Assembly: GCA_965221485.1 (NCBI GenBank)
Contig: OZ244893.1
Span: forward strand, 1-64,000
Length of the DNA: 64,000 nucleotides
Source of the DNA: JAJEBT01 sp965221485
Lineage (GTDB): Bacteria > Pseudomonadota > Alphaproteobacteria > MPNO01 > UBA830
Direction of reading: 5' to 3'
Both the position numbers and the translations under genes were made by a program. The notes below the pieces were generated by a model that saw nothing but the letters and a program-made list of their open reading frames with translations, was not told where the DNA came from and searched no databases. Of this stretch, positions 13,401-19,265 are shown in pieces (within the stretch, counting starts at the first letter, position 1; every line of letters starts with the position of its first letter).

Positions 13401-16400
13401 CCCGGCGGCGTCGGTGGCCGCAGCGGCGCGCACGGTGATGTTGTAGTCGGCGCTGGGGGTCACCAGCAGGGTCCATGTATTGCCGGTGCCGGCGGTCAGG
13501 GTGCCGGTGGTGGCGCCGGTCACGGTGAGGTCATCGGCGGCGAAATCGGTCACCGCTTCGGAGAAGGTGAAGGTCGCCGTGAACGCCCCGTTGGCGCTCG
13601 CCGGGACGCCGCTGATGGTCAGGACTGGCGCCGTGTTGTCGAGGACGTAGGTGTTGTCGTTGGTGCCCGAGACCGAGGTGTTGAGGGCGTTGCCGGCCGG
13701 GTCCGTGATGTCCTGGCCGGTTGCGAAGGAGAGGGTGACGGTTGCGTCGAGATCTGCGAGGGCGGGGCCCGAGGCGGTGACGTCATAGGCTCTTGGCGCG
13801 TTGGTGACAGCGGCGACGGCGAGGGTCGCTGTGGTGCCGCTTATGGCGAAGTCGGCCGGGTCCACATTCTGGACGTCCTCGCTGAAGGTGACCCGCCAGG
13901 TGAGGGTGTCGGCGTTGGTGGGCGAGGTGGCCGGGGTGTGGCGCTCGATCGAGCTGACCTGTGGCCCCGAGGTGTCGTAGCTGCCGTTGGCTGACACCGC
14001 GGCATTGCCGTTCCCGGCGGCGTCGGTGGCCGCAGCGGCGCGCACGGTGATGTTGTAGTCGGCGCTGGGGGTCACCAGCAGGGTCCATGTATTGCCGGTG
14101 CCGGCGGTCAGGGTGCCGGTGGTGGCGCCGGTCACGGTGAGGTCATCGGCGGCGAAATCGGTCACCGCTTCGGAGAAGGTGAAGGTCGCCGTGAACGCCC
14201 CGTTGGCGCTCGCCGGGACGCCGCTGATGGTCAGGACTGGCGCCGTGTTGTCGAGGACGTAGGTGTTGTCGTTGGTGCCCGAGACCGAGGTGTTGAGGGC
14301 GTTGCCGGCCGGGTCCGTGATGTCCTGGCCGGTTGCGAAGGAGAGGGTGACGGTTGCGTCGAGATCTGCGAGGGCGGGGCCCGAGGCGGTGACGTCATAG
14401 GCTCTTGGCGCGTTGGTGACAGCGGCGACGGCGAGGGTCGCTGTGGTGCCGCTTATGGCGAAGTCGGCCGGGTCCACATTCTGGACGTCCTCGCTGAAGG
14501 TGACCCGCCAGGTGAGGGTGTCGGCGTTGGTGGGCGAGGTGGCCGGGGTGTGGCGCTCGATCGAGCTGACCTGTGGCCCCGAGGTGTCGTAGCTGCCGTT
14601 GGCTGACACCGCGGCATTGCCGTTCCCGGCGGCGTCGGTGGCCGCAGCGGCGCGCACGGTGATGTTGTAGTCGGCGCTGGGGGTCACCAGCAGGGTCCAT
14701 GTATTGCCGGTGCCGGCGGTCAGGGTGCCGGTGGTGGCGCCGGTCACGGTGAGGTCATCGGCGGCGAAATCGGTCACCGCTTCGGAGAAGGTGAAGGTCG
14801 CCGTGAACGCCCCGTTGGCGCTCGCCGGGACGCCGCTGATGGTCAGGACTGGCGCCGTGTTGTCGAGGACGTAGGTGTTGTCGTTGGTGCCCGAGACCGA
14901 GGTGTTGAGGGCGTTGCCGGCCGGGTCCGTGATGTCCTGGCCGGTTGCGAAGGAGAGGGTGACGGTTGCGTCGAGATCTGCGAGGGCGGGGCCCGAGGCG
15001 GTGACGTCATAGGCTCTTGGCGCGTTGGTGACAGCGGCGACGGCGAGGGTCGCTGTGGTGCCGCTTATGGCGAAGTCGGCCGGGTCCACATTCTGGACGT
15101 CCTCGCTGAAGGTGACCCGCCAGGTGAGGGTGTCGGCGTTGGTGGGCGAGGTGGCCGGGGTGTGGCGCTCGATCGAGCTGACCTGTGGCCCCGAGGTGTC
15201 GTAGCTGCCGTTGGCTGACACCGCGGCATTGCCGTTCCCGGCGGCGTCGGTGGCCGCAGCGGCGCGCACGGTGATGTTGTAGTCGGCGCTGGGGGTCACC
15301 AGCAGGGTCCATGTATTGCCGGTGCCGGCGGTCAGGGTGCCGGTGGTGGCGCCGGTCACGGTGAGGTCATCGGCGGCGAAATCGGTCACCGCTTCGGAGA
15401 AGGTGAAGGTCGCCGTGAACGCCCCGTTGGCGCTCGCCGGGACGCCGCTGATGGTCAGGACTGGCGCCGTGTTGTCGAGGACGTAGGTGTTGTCGTTGGT
15501 GCCCGAGACCGAGGTGTTGAGGGCGTTGCCGGCCGGGTCCGTGATGTCCTGGCCGGTTGCGAAGGAGAGGGTGACGGTTGCGTCGAGATCTGCGAGGGCG
15601 GGGCCCGAGGCGGTGACGTCATAGGCTCTTGGCGCGTTGGTGACAGCGGCGACGGCGAGGGTCGCTGTGGTGCCGCTTATGGCGAAGTCGGCCGGGTCCA
15701 CATTCTGGACGTCCTCGCTGAAGGTGACCCGCCAGGTGAGGGTGTCGGCGTTGGTGGGCGAGGTGGCCGGGGTGTGGCGCTCGATCGAGCTGACCTGTGG
15801 CCCCGAGGTGTCGTAGCTGCCGTTGGCTGACACCGCGGCATTGCCGTTCCCGGCGGCGTCGGTGGCCGCAGCGGCGCGCACGGTGATGTTGTAGTCGGCG
15901 CTGGGGGTCACCAGCAGGGTCCATGTATTGCCGGTGCCGGCGGTCAGGGTGCCGGTGGTGGCGCCGGTCACGGTGAGGTCATCGGCGGCGAAATCGGTCA
16001 CCGCTTCGGAGAAGGTGAAGGTCGCCGTGAACGCCCCGTTGGCGCTCGCCGGGACGCCGCTGATGGTCAGGACTGGCGCCGTGTTGTCGAGGACGTAGGT
16101 GTTGTCGTTGGTGCCCGAGACCGAGGTGTTGAGGGCGTTGCCGGCCGGGTCCGTGATGTCCTGGCCGGTTGCGAAGGAGAGGGTGACGGTTGCGTCGAGA
16201 TCTGCGAGGGCGGGGCCCGAGGCGGTGACGTCATAGGCTCTTGGCGCGTTGGTGACAGCGGCGACGGCGAGGGTCGCTGTGGTGCCGCTTATGGCGAAGT
16301 CGGCCGGGTCCACATTCTGGACGTCCTCGCTGAAGGTGACCCGCCAGGTGAGGGTGTCGGCGTTGGTGGGCGAGGTGGCCGGGGTGTGGCGCTCGATCGA

Positions 16401-19184
16401 GCTGACCTGTGGCCCCGAGGTGTCGTAGCTGCCGTTGGCTGACACCGCGGCATTGCCGTTCCCGGCGGCGTCGGTGGCCGCAGCGGCGCGCACGGTGATG
16501 TTGTAGTCGGCGCTGGGGGTCACCAGCAGGGTCCATGTATTGCCGGTGCCGGCGGTCAGGGTGCCGGTGGTGGCGCCGGTCACGGTGAGGTCATCGGCGG
16601 CGAAATCGGTCACCGCTTCGGAGAAGGTGAAGGTCGCCGTGAACGCCCCGTTGGCGCTCGCCGGGACGCCGCTGATGGTCAGGACTGGCGCCGTGTTGTC
16701 GAGGACGTAGGTGTTGTCGTTGGTGCCCGAGACCGAGGTGTTGAGGGCGTTGCCGGCCGGGTCCGTGATGTCCTGGCCGGTTGCGAAGGAGAGGGTGACG
16801 GTTGCGTCGAGATCTGCGAGGGCGGGGCCCGAGGCGGTGACGTCATAGGCTCTTGGCGCGTTGGTGACAGCGGCGACGGCGAGGGTCGCTGTGGTGCCGC
16901 TTATGGCGAAGTCGGCCGGGTCCACATTCTGGACGTCCTCGCTGAAGGTGACCCGCCAGGTGAGGGTGTCGGCGTTGGTGGGCGAGGTGGCCGGGGTGTG
17001 GCGCTCGATCGAGCTGACCTGTGGCCCCGAGGTGTCGTAGCTGCCGTTGGCTGACACCGCGGCATTGCCGTTCCCGGCGGCGTCGGTGGCCGCAGCGGCG
17101 CGCACGGTGATGTTGTAGTCGGCGCTGGGGGTCACCAGCAGGGTCCATGTATTGCCGGTGCCGGCGGTCAGGGTGCCGGTGGTGGCGCCGGTCACGGTGA
17201 GGTCATCGGCGGCGAAATCGGTCACCGCTTCGGAGAAGGTGAAGGTCGCCGTGAACGCCCCGTTGGCGCTCGCCGGGACGCCGCTGATGGTCAGGACTGG
17301 CGCCGTGTTGTCGAGGACGTAGGTGTTGTCGTTGGTGCCCGAGACCGAGGTGTTGAGGGCGTTGCCGGCCGGGTCCGTGATGTCCTGGCCGGTTGCGAAG
17401 GAGAGGGTGACGGTTGCGTCGAGATCTGCGAGGGCGGGGCCCGAGGCGGTGACGTCATAGACGGACTGCGAACTCCCGACCGCGCCGACGCCCAGGGTCG
17501 CCGAGCCGCCGCTTATGGCGAAGTCGGTCGGGTCCACATTCTGGACGTCCTCGCTGAAGGTGACCCGCCAGGTGAGGGTATTGGCGTTGGTGGGCGAGGT
17601 GGCCGGGGTGTGGCGCTCGATCGAGGTGACCTGTGGCCCCGAGGTGTCGTAGCTGCCGTTGGCTGACACCGCGGCATTGCCGTTCCCGGCGGCGTCGGTG
17701 GCCGCAGCGGCGCGCACGGTGATGTTGTAGTCGGCGCTGGGGGTCACCGACAGGGTCCATTTGATGCCGGCATCGCTGCCGGTGCCGGCGGTCAGGGCGC
17801 CCTTGGTCCCGCCGCCCACCGTGATGTCATCGGCCGCGAAACCGGTCACCGCTTCGGAGAAGGTGAAGGTCGCCGTGAACACCCCGTTGGCGCTCGACGG
17901 GACGCTGACGCTGACCGTCGGTGCCGTGTTGTCGAGGACGTAGGTGTTGTCGTTGGTGCCGGTGGGGGTGGTGTTGGTGAGGGCGTTGCCGGCCGGGTCC
18001 GTGATGTCCTGGCCGGTTGCGAAGGTGAGGGTGACGGTGCCGTTGAGGCCGTCGAGGTCGCCGCCCGAGGCGGTGACGTCATAGGCGGACTGCGAACTCC
18101 CGTCGGGGGTGACGGCCAGGATCACCGAGGTCAGCGCCACACTGCTAATCAAGAAGTCGGCCCCGTCCACATTCTGGACGTCCTCGCTGAAGGTCACCCG
18201 CCAGGTAAGGCTGTCGGCGTTGGTGGGCGAGCTGGCCGGGGTGTGGCGCTCGATCGAGCTGACCGAGGGTGCCGTATTGTCGAGTAAGAAACTGTTTTCG
18301 TTGGTCCCGGTGGGGGTGGTGTTGGCGAGGGCGTCGTTGGTCAGGTCCTCGATGTCCTGGCCGTTTGCGACGGTGAGCGTGACGGTTGCGTTTAGGTCAT
18401 CGAGGTCGGGGCCCGAGGCGGTGACGTCATAGACGTTCTCGGAACTCCCGACAGCGGCGACGCCCAGGGTCGCCGAGCCGCCAGTGGGGGTGAAGTCGAG
18501 GGCGAAGTCGGCCGCGTCCACATTCTGCACCGCCTCGCTGAAGGTCACCCGCCAGGTGAGCGTGTTGGCGTTGGTCGGCGAACTCGGCGGGGTGTGGCGC
18601 TCGATCGAGGCGACCGTCGGTAATACCACGGTCGGAGTCGCGCTTGCCGTCGTACTCCACGGGCTCCAGGCGTTGCAGGACGAACCAGCAGCAAACACTG
18701 ATATGCGAACCTGGTAATCGACATTATCCAGCGCAACCCCGGTGTATTGTTCGAGGGCAGTGCTATGTGTCTTGGCGCCCTGCTTGATCGTGAAAGTCGT
18801 CAGGTTTTGGTCATGAATGGCAAAGGCGCCACTGTCGGCATTGTTCGGGGCGCTTAGGGGAATCTGGTTAAGGGTACGCCAACCTGCAGATGTTTTCTTG
18901 TAGTTAATCTCGAATCCGGAGTTAGTGTCCCAACTGCAGACGCTGCTGTTCCAGGACCAGTTCAATGTTAACTGCCGGTCATCAGGTGTCAGGGAGTCGA
19001 TGACAGGTGTTGGCGTAACTGACCACGCAATTTGGGGCACCATCGCTGTAGAAAAGAAACCGACCGAAATCAGTGCAAAGGCGAGCTTCCCAATCCATCC
19101 CCCGTTTCTCCGGTTCTTTTTCCGGCAACCGGGTTTGCTGGAGTATAGGTTTGAAGTTCCACTACTGAAGGGAATAGAGAACAT
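1464..19184 (-). CDS. Giant exported Ig-like tandem-repeat protein (putative adhesin), C-terminus not resolved
   Basis: An open frame of about 5,900 residues. I place the start at the ATG at 19184 (an upstream ATG lies at 19265) because an AGAGG ribosome-binding motif sits about 8 bases before it. The N-terminus has a basic stretch (RKKNRRNGG) followed by a hydrophobic core (IGKLAFALISVGFFSTAM), which looks like a Sec signal peptide. A fibronectin-III-like domain of about 130 residues follows, then two or three divergent Ig-like modules, then about 26 copies of a 204-residue unit. Each unit holds two modules. One carries SSIERHTPATSPTNADTLTW and TDPAGNAL; the other carries TFSEAVTDFAADDLTVTG and AATDAAGNGN, typical of bacterial Ig-like (Big_12-type) domains. 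The repeats have no cysteine. Such stalks usually present an adhesive tip or anchor, but none is visible because the frame ends at a chimeric join near 1,500. Role as a surface adhesin is inferred from architecture. Confidence 0.8.
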   Translation of the reverse strand: MFSIPFSSGTSNLYSSKPGCRKKNRRNGGWIGKLAFALISVGFFSTAMVPQIAWSVTPTPVIDSLTPDDRQLTLNWSWNSSVCSWDTNSGFEINYKKTSAGWRTLNQIPLSAPNNADSGAFAIHDQNLTTFTIKQGAKTHSTALEQYTGVALDNVDYQVRISVFAAGSSCNAWSPWSTTASATPTVVLPTVASIERHTPPSSPTNANTLTWRVTFSEAVQNVDAADFALDFTPTGGSATLGVAAVGSSENVYDVTASGPDLDDLNATVTLTVANGQDIEDLTNDALANTTPTGTNENSFLLDNTAPSVSSIERHTPASSPTNADSLTWRVTFSEDVQNVDGADFLISSVALTSVILAVTPDGSSQSAYDVTASGGDLDGLNGTVTLTFATGQDITDPAGNALTNTTPTGTNDNTYVLDNTAPTVSVSVPSSANGVFTATFTFSEAVTGFAADDITVGGGTKGALTAGTGSDAGIKWTLSVTPSADYNITVRAAAATDAAGNGNAAVSANGSYDTSGPQVTSIERHTPATSPTNANTLTWRVTFSEDVQNVDPTDFAISGGSATLGVGAVGSSQSVYDVTASGPALADLDATVTLSFATGQDITDPAGNALNTSVSGTNDNTYVLDNTAPVLTISGVPASANGAFTATFTFSEAVTDFAADDLTVTGATTGTLTAGTGNTWTLLVTPSADYNITVRAAAATDAAGNGNAAVSANGSYDTSGPQVSSIERHTPATSPTNADTLTWRVTFSEDVQNVDPADFAISGTTATLAVAAVTNAPRAYDVTASGPALADLDATVTLSFATGQDITDPAGNALNTSVSGTNDNTYVLDNTAPVLTISGVPASANGAFTATFTFSEAVTDFAADDLTVTGATTGTLTAGTGNTWTLLVTPSADYNITVRAAAATDAAGNGNAAVSANGSYDTSGPQVSSIERHTPATSPTNADTLTWRVTFSEDVQNVDPADFAISGTTATLAVAAVTNAPRAYDVTASGPALADLDATVTLSFATGQDITDPAGNALNTSVSGTNDNTYVLDNTAPVLTISGVPASANGAFTATFTFSEAVTDFAADDLTVTGATTGTLTAGTGNTWTLLVTPSADYNITVRAAAATDAAGNGNAAVSANGSYDTSGPQVSSIERHTPATSPTNADTLTWRVTFSEDVQNVDPADFAISGTTATLAVAAVTNAPRAYDVTASGPALADLDATVTLSFATGQDITDPAGNALNTSVSGTNDNTYVLDNTAPVLTISGVPASANGAFTATFTFSEAVTDFAADDLTVTGATTGTLTAGTGNTWTLLVTPSADYNITVRAAAATDAAGNGNAAVSANGSYDTSGPQVSSIERHTPATSPTNADTLTWRVTFSEDVQNVDPADFAISGTTATLAVAAVTNAPRAYDVTASGPALADLDATVTLSFATGQDITDPAGNALNTSVSGTNDNTYVLDNTAPVLTISGVPASANGAFTATFTFSEAVTDFAADDLTVTGATTGTLTAGTGNTWTLLVTPSADYNITVRAAAATDAAGNGNAAVSANGSYDTSGPQVSSIERHTPATSPTNADTLTWRVTFSEDVQNVDPADFAISGTTATLAVAAVTNAPRAYDVTASGPALADLDATVTLSFATGQDITDPAGNALNTSVSGTNDNTYVLDNTAPVLTISGVPASANGAFTATFTFSEAVTDFAADDLTVTGATTGTLTAGTGNTWTLLVTPSADYNITVRAAAATDAAGNGNAAVSANGSYDTSGPQVSSIERHTPATSPTNADTLTWRVTFSEDVQNVDPADFAISGTTATLAVAAVTNAPRAYDVTASGPALADLDATVTLSFATGQDITDPAGNALNTSVSGTNDNTYVLDNTAPVLTISGVPASANGAFTATFTFSEAVTDFAADDLTVTGATTGTLTAGTGNTWTLLVTPSADYNITVRAAAATDAAGNGNAAVSANGSYDTSGPQVSSIERHTPATSPTNADTLTWRVTFSEDVQNVDPADFAISGTTATLAVAAVTNAPRAYDVTASGPALADLDATVTLSFATGQDITDPAGNALNTSVSGTNDNTYVLDNTAPVLTISGVPASANGAFTATFTFSEAVTDFAADDLTVTGATTGTLTAGTGNTWTLLVTPSADYNITVRAAAATDAAGNGNAAVSANGSYDTSGPQVSSIERHTPATSPTNADTLTWRVTFSEDVQNVDPADFAISGTTATLAVAAVTNAPRAYDVTASGPALADLDATVTLSFATGQDITDPAGNALNTSVSGTNDNTYVLDNTAPVLTISGVPASANGAFTATFTFSEAVTDFAADDLTVTGATTGTLTAGTGNTWTLLVTPSADYNITVRAAAATDAAGNGNAAVSANGSYDTSGPQVSSIERHTPATSPTNADTLTWRVTFSEDVQNVDPADFAISGTTATLAVAAVTNAPRAYDVTASGPALADLDATVTLSFATGQDITDPAGNALNTSVSGTNDNTYVLDNTAPVLTISGVPASANGAFTATFTFSEAVTDFAADDLTVTGATTGTLTAGTGNTWTLLVTPSADYNITVRAAAATDAAGNGNAAVSANGSYDTSGPQVSSIERHTPATSPTNADTLTWRVTFSEDVQNVDPADFAISGTTATLAVAAVTNAPRAYDVTASGPALADLDATVTLSFATGQDITDPAGNALNTSVSGTNDNTYVLDNTAPVLTISGVPASANGAFTATFTFSEAVTDFAADDLTVTGATTGTLTAGTGNTWTLLVTPSADYNITVRAAAATDAAGNGNAAVSANGSYDTSGPQVSSIERHTPATSPTNADTLTWRVTFSEDVQNVDPADFAISGTTATLAVAAVTNAPRAYDVTASGPALADLDATVTLSFATGQDITDPAGNALNTSVSGTNDNTYVLDNTAPVLTISGVPASANGAFTATFTFSEAVTDFAADDLTVTGATTGTLTAGTGNTWTLLVTPSADYNITVRAAAATDAAGNGNAAVSANGSYDTSGPQVSSIERHTPATSPTNADTLTWRVTFSEDVQNVDPADFAISGTTATLAVAAVTNAPRAYDVTASGPALADLDATVTLSFATGQDITDPAGNALNTSVSGTNDNTYVLDNTAPVLTISGVPASANGAFTATFTFSEAVTDFAADDLTVTGATTGTLTAGTGNTWTLLVTPSADYNITVRAAAATDAAGNGNAAVSANGSYDTSGPQVSSIERHTPATSPTNADTLTWRVTFSEDVQNVDPADFAISGTTATLAVAAVTNAPRAYDVTASGPALADLDATVTLSFATGQDITDPAGNALNTSVSGTNDNTYVLDNTAPVLTISGVPASANGAFTATFTFSEAVTDFAADDLTVTGATTGTLTAGTGNTWTLLVTPSADYNITVRAAAATDAAGNGNAAVSANGSYDTSGPQVSSIERHTPATSPTNADTLTWRVTFSEDVQNVDPADFAISGTTATLAVAAVTNAPRAYDVTASGPALADLDATVTLSFATGQDITDPAGNALNTSVSGTNDNTYVLDNTAPVLTISGVPASANGAFTATFTFSEAVTDFAADDLTVTGATTGTLTAGTGNTWTLLVTPSADYNITVRAAAATDAAGNGNAAVSANGSYDTSGPQVSSIERHTPATSPTNADTLTWRVTFSEDVQNVDPADFAISGTTATLAVAAVTNAPRAYDVTASGPALADLDATVTLSFATGQDITDPAGNALNTSVSGTNDNTYVLDNTAPVLTISGVPASANGAFTATFTFSEAVTDFAADDLTVTGATTGTLTAGTGNTWTLLVTPSADYNITVRAAAATDAAGNGNAAVSANGSYDTSGPQVSSIERHTPATSPTNADTLTWRVTFSEDVQNVDPADFAISGTTATLAVAAVTNAPRAYDVTASGPALADLDATVTLSFATGQDITDPAGNALNTSVSGTNDNTYVLDNTAPVLTISGVPASANGAFTATFTFSEAVTDFAADDLTVTGATTGTLTAGTGNTWTLLVTPSADYNITVRAAAATDAAGNGNAAVSANGSYDTSGPQVSSIERHTPATSPTNADTLTWRVTFSEDVQNVDPADFAISGTTATLAVAAVTNAPRAYDVTASGPALADLDATVTLSFATGQDITDPAGNALNTSVSGTNDNTYVLDNTAPVLTISGVPASANGAFTATFTFSEAVTDFAADDLTVTGATTGTLTAGTGNTWTLLVTPSADYNITVRAAAATDAAGNGNAAVSANGSYDTSGPQVSSIERHTPATSPTNADTLTWRVTFSEDVQNVDPADFAISGTTATLAVAAVTNAPRAYDVTASGPALADLDATVTLSFATGQDITDPAGNALNTSVSGTNDNTYVLDNTAPVLTISGVPASANGAFTATFTFSEAVTDFAADDLTVTGATTGTLTAGTGNTWTLLVTPSADYNITVRAAAATDAAGNGNAAVSANGSYDTSGPQVSSIERHTPATSPTNADTLTWRVTFSEDVQNVDPADFAISGTTATLAVAAVTNAPRAYDVTASGPALADLDATVTLSFATGQDITDPAGNALNTSVSGTNDNTYVLDNTAPVLTISGVPASANGAFTATFTFSEAVTDFAADDLTVTGATTGTLTAGTGNTWTLLVTPSADYNITVRAAAATDAAGNGNAAVSANGSYDTSGPQVSSIERHTPATSPTNADTLTWRVTFSEDVQNVDPADFAISGTTATLAVAAVTNAPRAYDVTASGPALADLDATVTLSFATGQDITDPAGNALNTSVSGTNDNTYVLDNTAPVLTISGVPASANGAFTATFTFSEAVTDFAADDLTVTGATTGTLTAGTGNTWTLLVTPSADYNITVRAAAATDAAGNGNAAVSANGSYDTSGPQVSSIERHTPATSPTNADTLTWRVTFSEDVQNVDPADFAISGTTATLAVAAVTNAPRAYDVTASGPALADLDATVTLSFATGQDITDPAGNALNTSVSGTNDNTYVLDNTAPVLTISGVPASANGAFTATFTFSEAVTDFAADDLTVTGATTGTLTAGTGNTWTLLVTPSADYNITVRAAAATDAAGNGNAAVSANGSYDTSGPQVSSIERHTPATSPTNADTLTWRVTFSEDVQNVDPADFAISGTTATLAVAAVTNAPRAYDVTASGPALADLDATVTLSFATGQDITDPAGNALNTSVSGTNDNTYVLDNTAPVLTISGVPASANGAFTATFTFSEAVTDFAADDLTVTGATTGTLTAGTGNTWTLLVTPSADYNITVRAAAATDAAGNGNAAVSANGSYDTSGPQVSSIERHTPATSPTNADTLTWRVTFSEDVQNVDPADFAISGTTATLAVAAVTNAPRAYDVTASGPALADLDATVTLSFATGQDITDPAGNALNTSVSGTNDNTYVLDNTAPVLTISGVPASANGAFTATFTFSEAVTDFAADDLTVTGATTGTLTAGTGNTWTLLVTPSADYNITVRAAAATDAAGNGNAAVSANGSYDTSGPQVSSIERHTPATSPTNADTLTWRVTFSEDVQNVDPADFAISGTTATLAVAAVTNAPRAYDVTASGPALADLDATVTLSFATGQDITDPAGNALNTSVSGTNDNTYVLDNTAPVLTISGVPASANGAFTATFTFSEAVTDFAADDLTVTGATTGTLTAGTGNTWTLLVTPSADYNITVRAAAATDAAGNGNAAVSANGSYDTSGPQVSSIERHTPATSPTNADTLTWRVTFSEDVQNVDPADFAISGTTATLAVAAVTNAPRAYDVTASGPALADLDATVTLSFATGQDITDPAGNALNTSVSGTNDNTYVLDNTAPVLTISGVPASANGAFTATFTFSEAVTDFAADDLTVTGATTGTLTAGTGNTWTLLVTPSADYNITVRAAAATDAAGNGNAAVSANGSYDTSGPQVSSIERHTPATSPTNADTLTWRVTFSEDVQNVDPGDLDGLNGTVTLSFATGQDITDPAGNALNTSVSGTNDNTTSRMWTRPTSP
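1621..17460 (-). repeat. About 26 tandem copies of a 612-bp coding repeat, apparently identical
   Basis: The period is exactly 612 bp (204 codons). Wherever I compared successive copies I found no base differences, including synonymous sites. Twenty-five in-phase copies occur between 2155 and 17148, with partial ones at each side. The first unit beyond the right end (from 17,461) already carries several substitutions. This pattern needs either very recent amplification, continuous homogenisation by unequal crossing-over, or an assembler that filled the array with one consensus. The copy number should be treated as provisional. Confidence 0.9.
17461..18690 (-). repeat. Divergent founder modules of the Ig-like array
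   Basis: Between the perfect array and the fibronectin-like domain lie related modules that differ from the consensus in both protein and DNA. The module read from about 17,930 down to 17,461 has GGTKGALTAGTGSDAGIKW in place of the shorter TGATTGTLTAGTGNTW. Modules nearer the N-terminus replace PALADLD with GDLDGLN or PDLDDLN and lack the second module type. Divergence increases towards the N-terminus, so the perfect array seems to have been amplified from one late unit. The GDLDGLN variant reappears at about 1,600, showing that another divergent unit or a recombinant exists on the far side. Confidence 0.7.
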
Positions 19185-19265
19185 GTTCTGCGCCTCTAGA
19201 ACGAGAGCGGCCCCTGGCCGCGATAAAGTATGGAAGTGACCCGGATTCGCAGGCCGCACCCCCAA

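Noticed and set aside
1621..17460. CRISPR-like or satellite interpretation of the periodic array
   Set aside because: The unit is 612 bp, in frame, and coding throughout without spacers; no cas genes are present.
794..17760. Repeated 101-codon minus-strand frames, one per 612-bp unit
   Set aside because: They are the same off-frame reading of each repeat of the giant gene; periodicity alone produces them.
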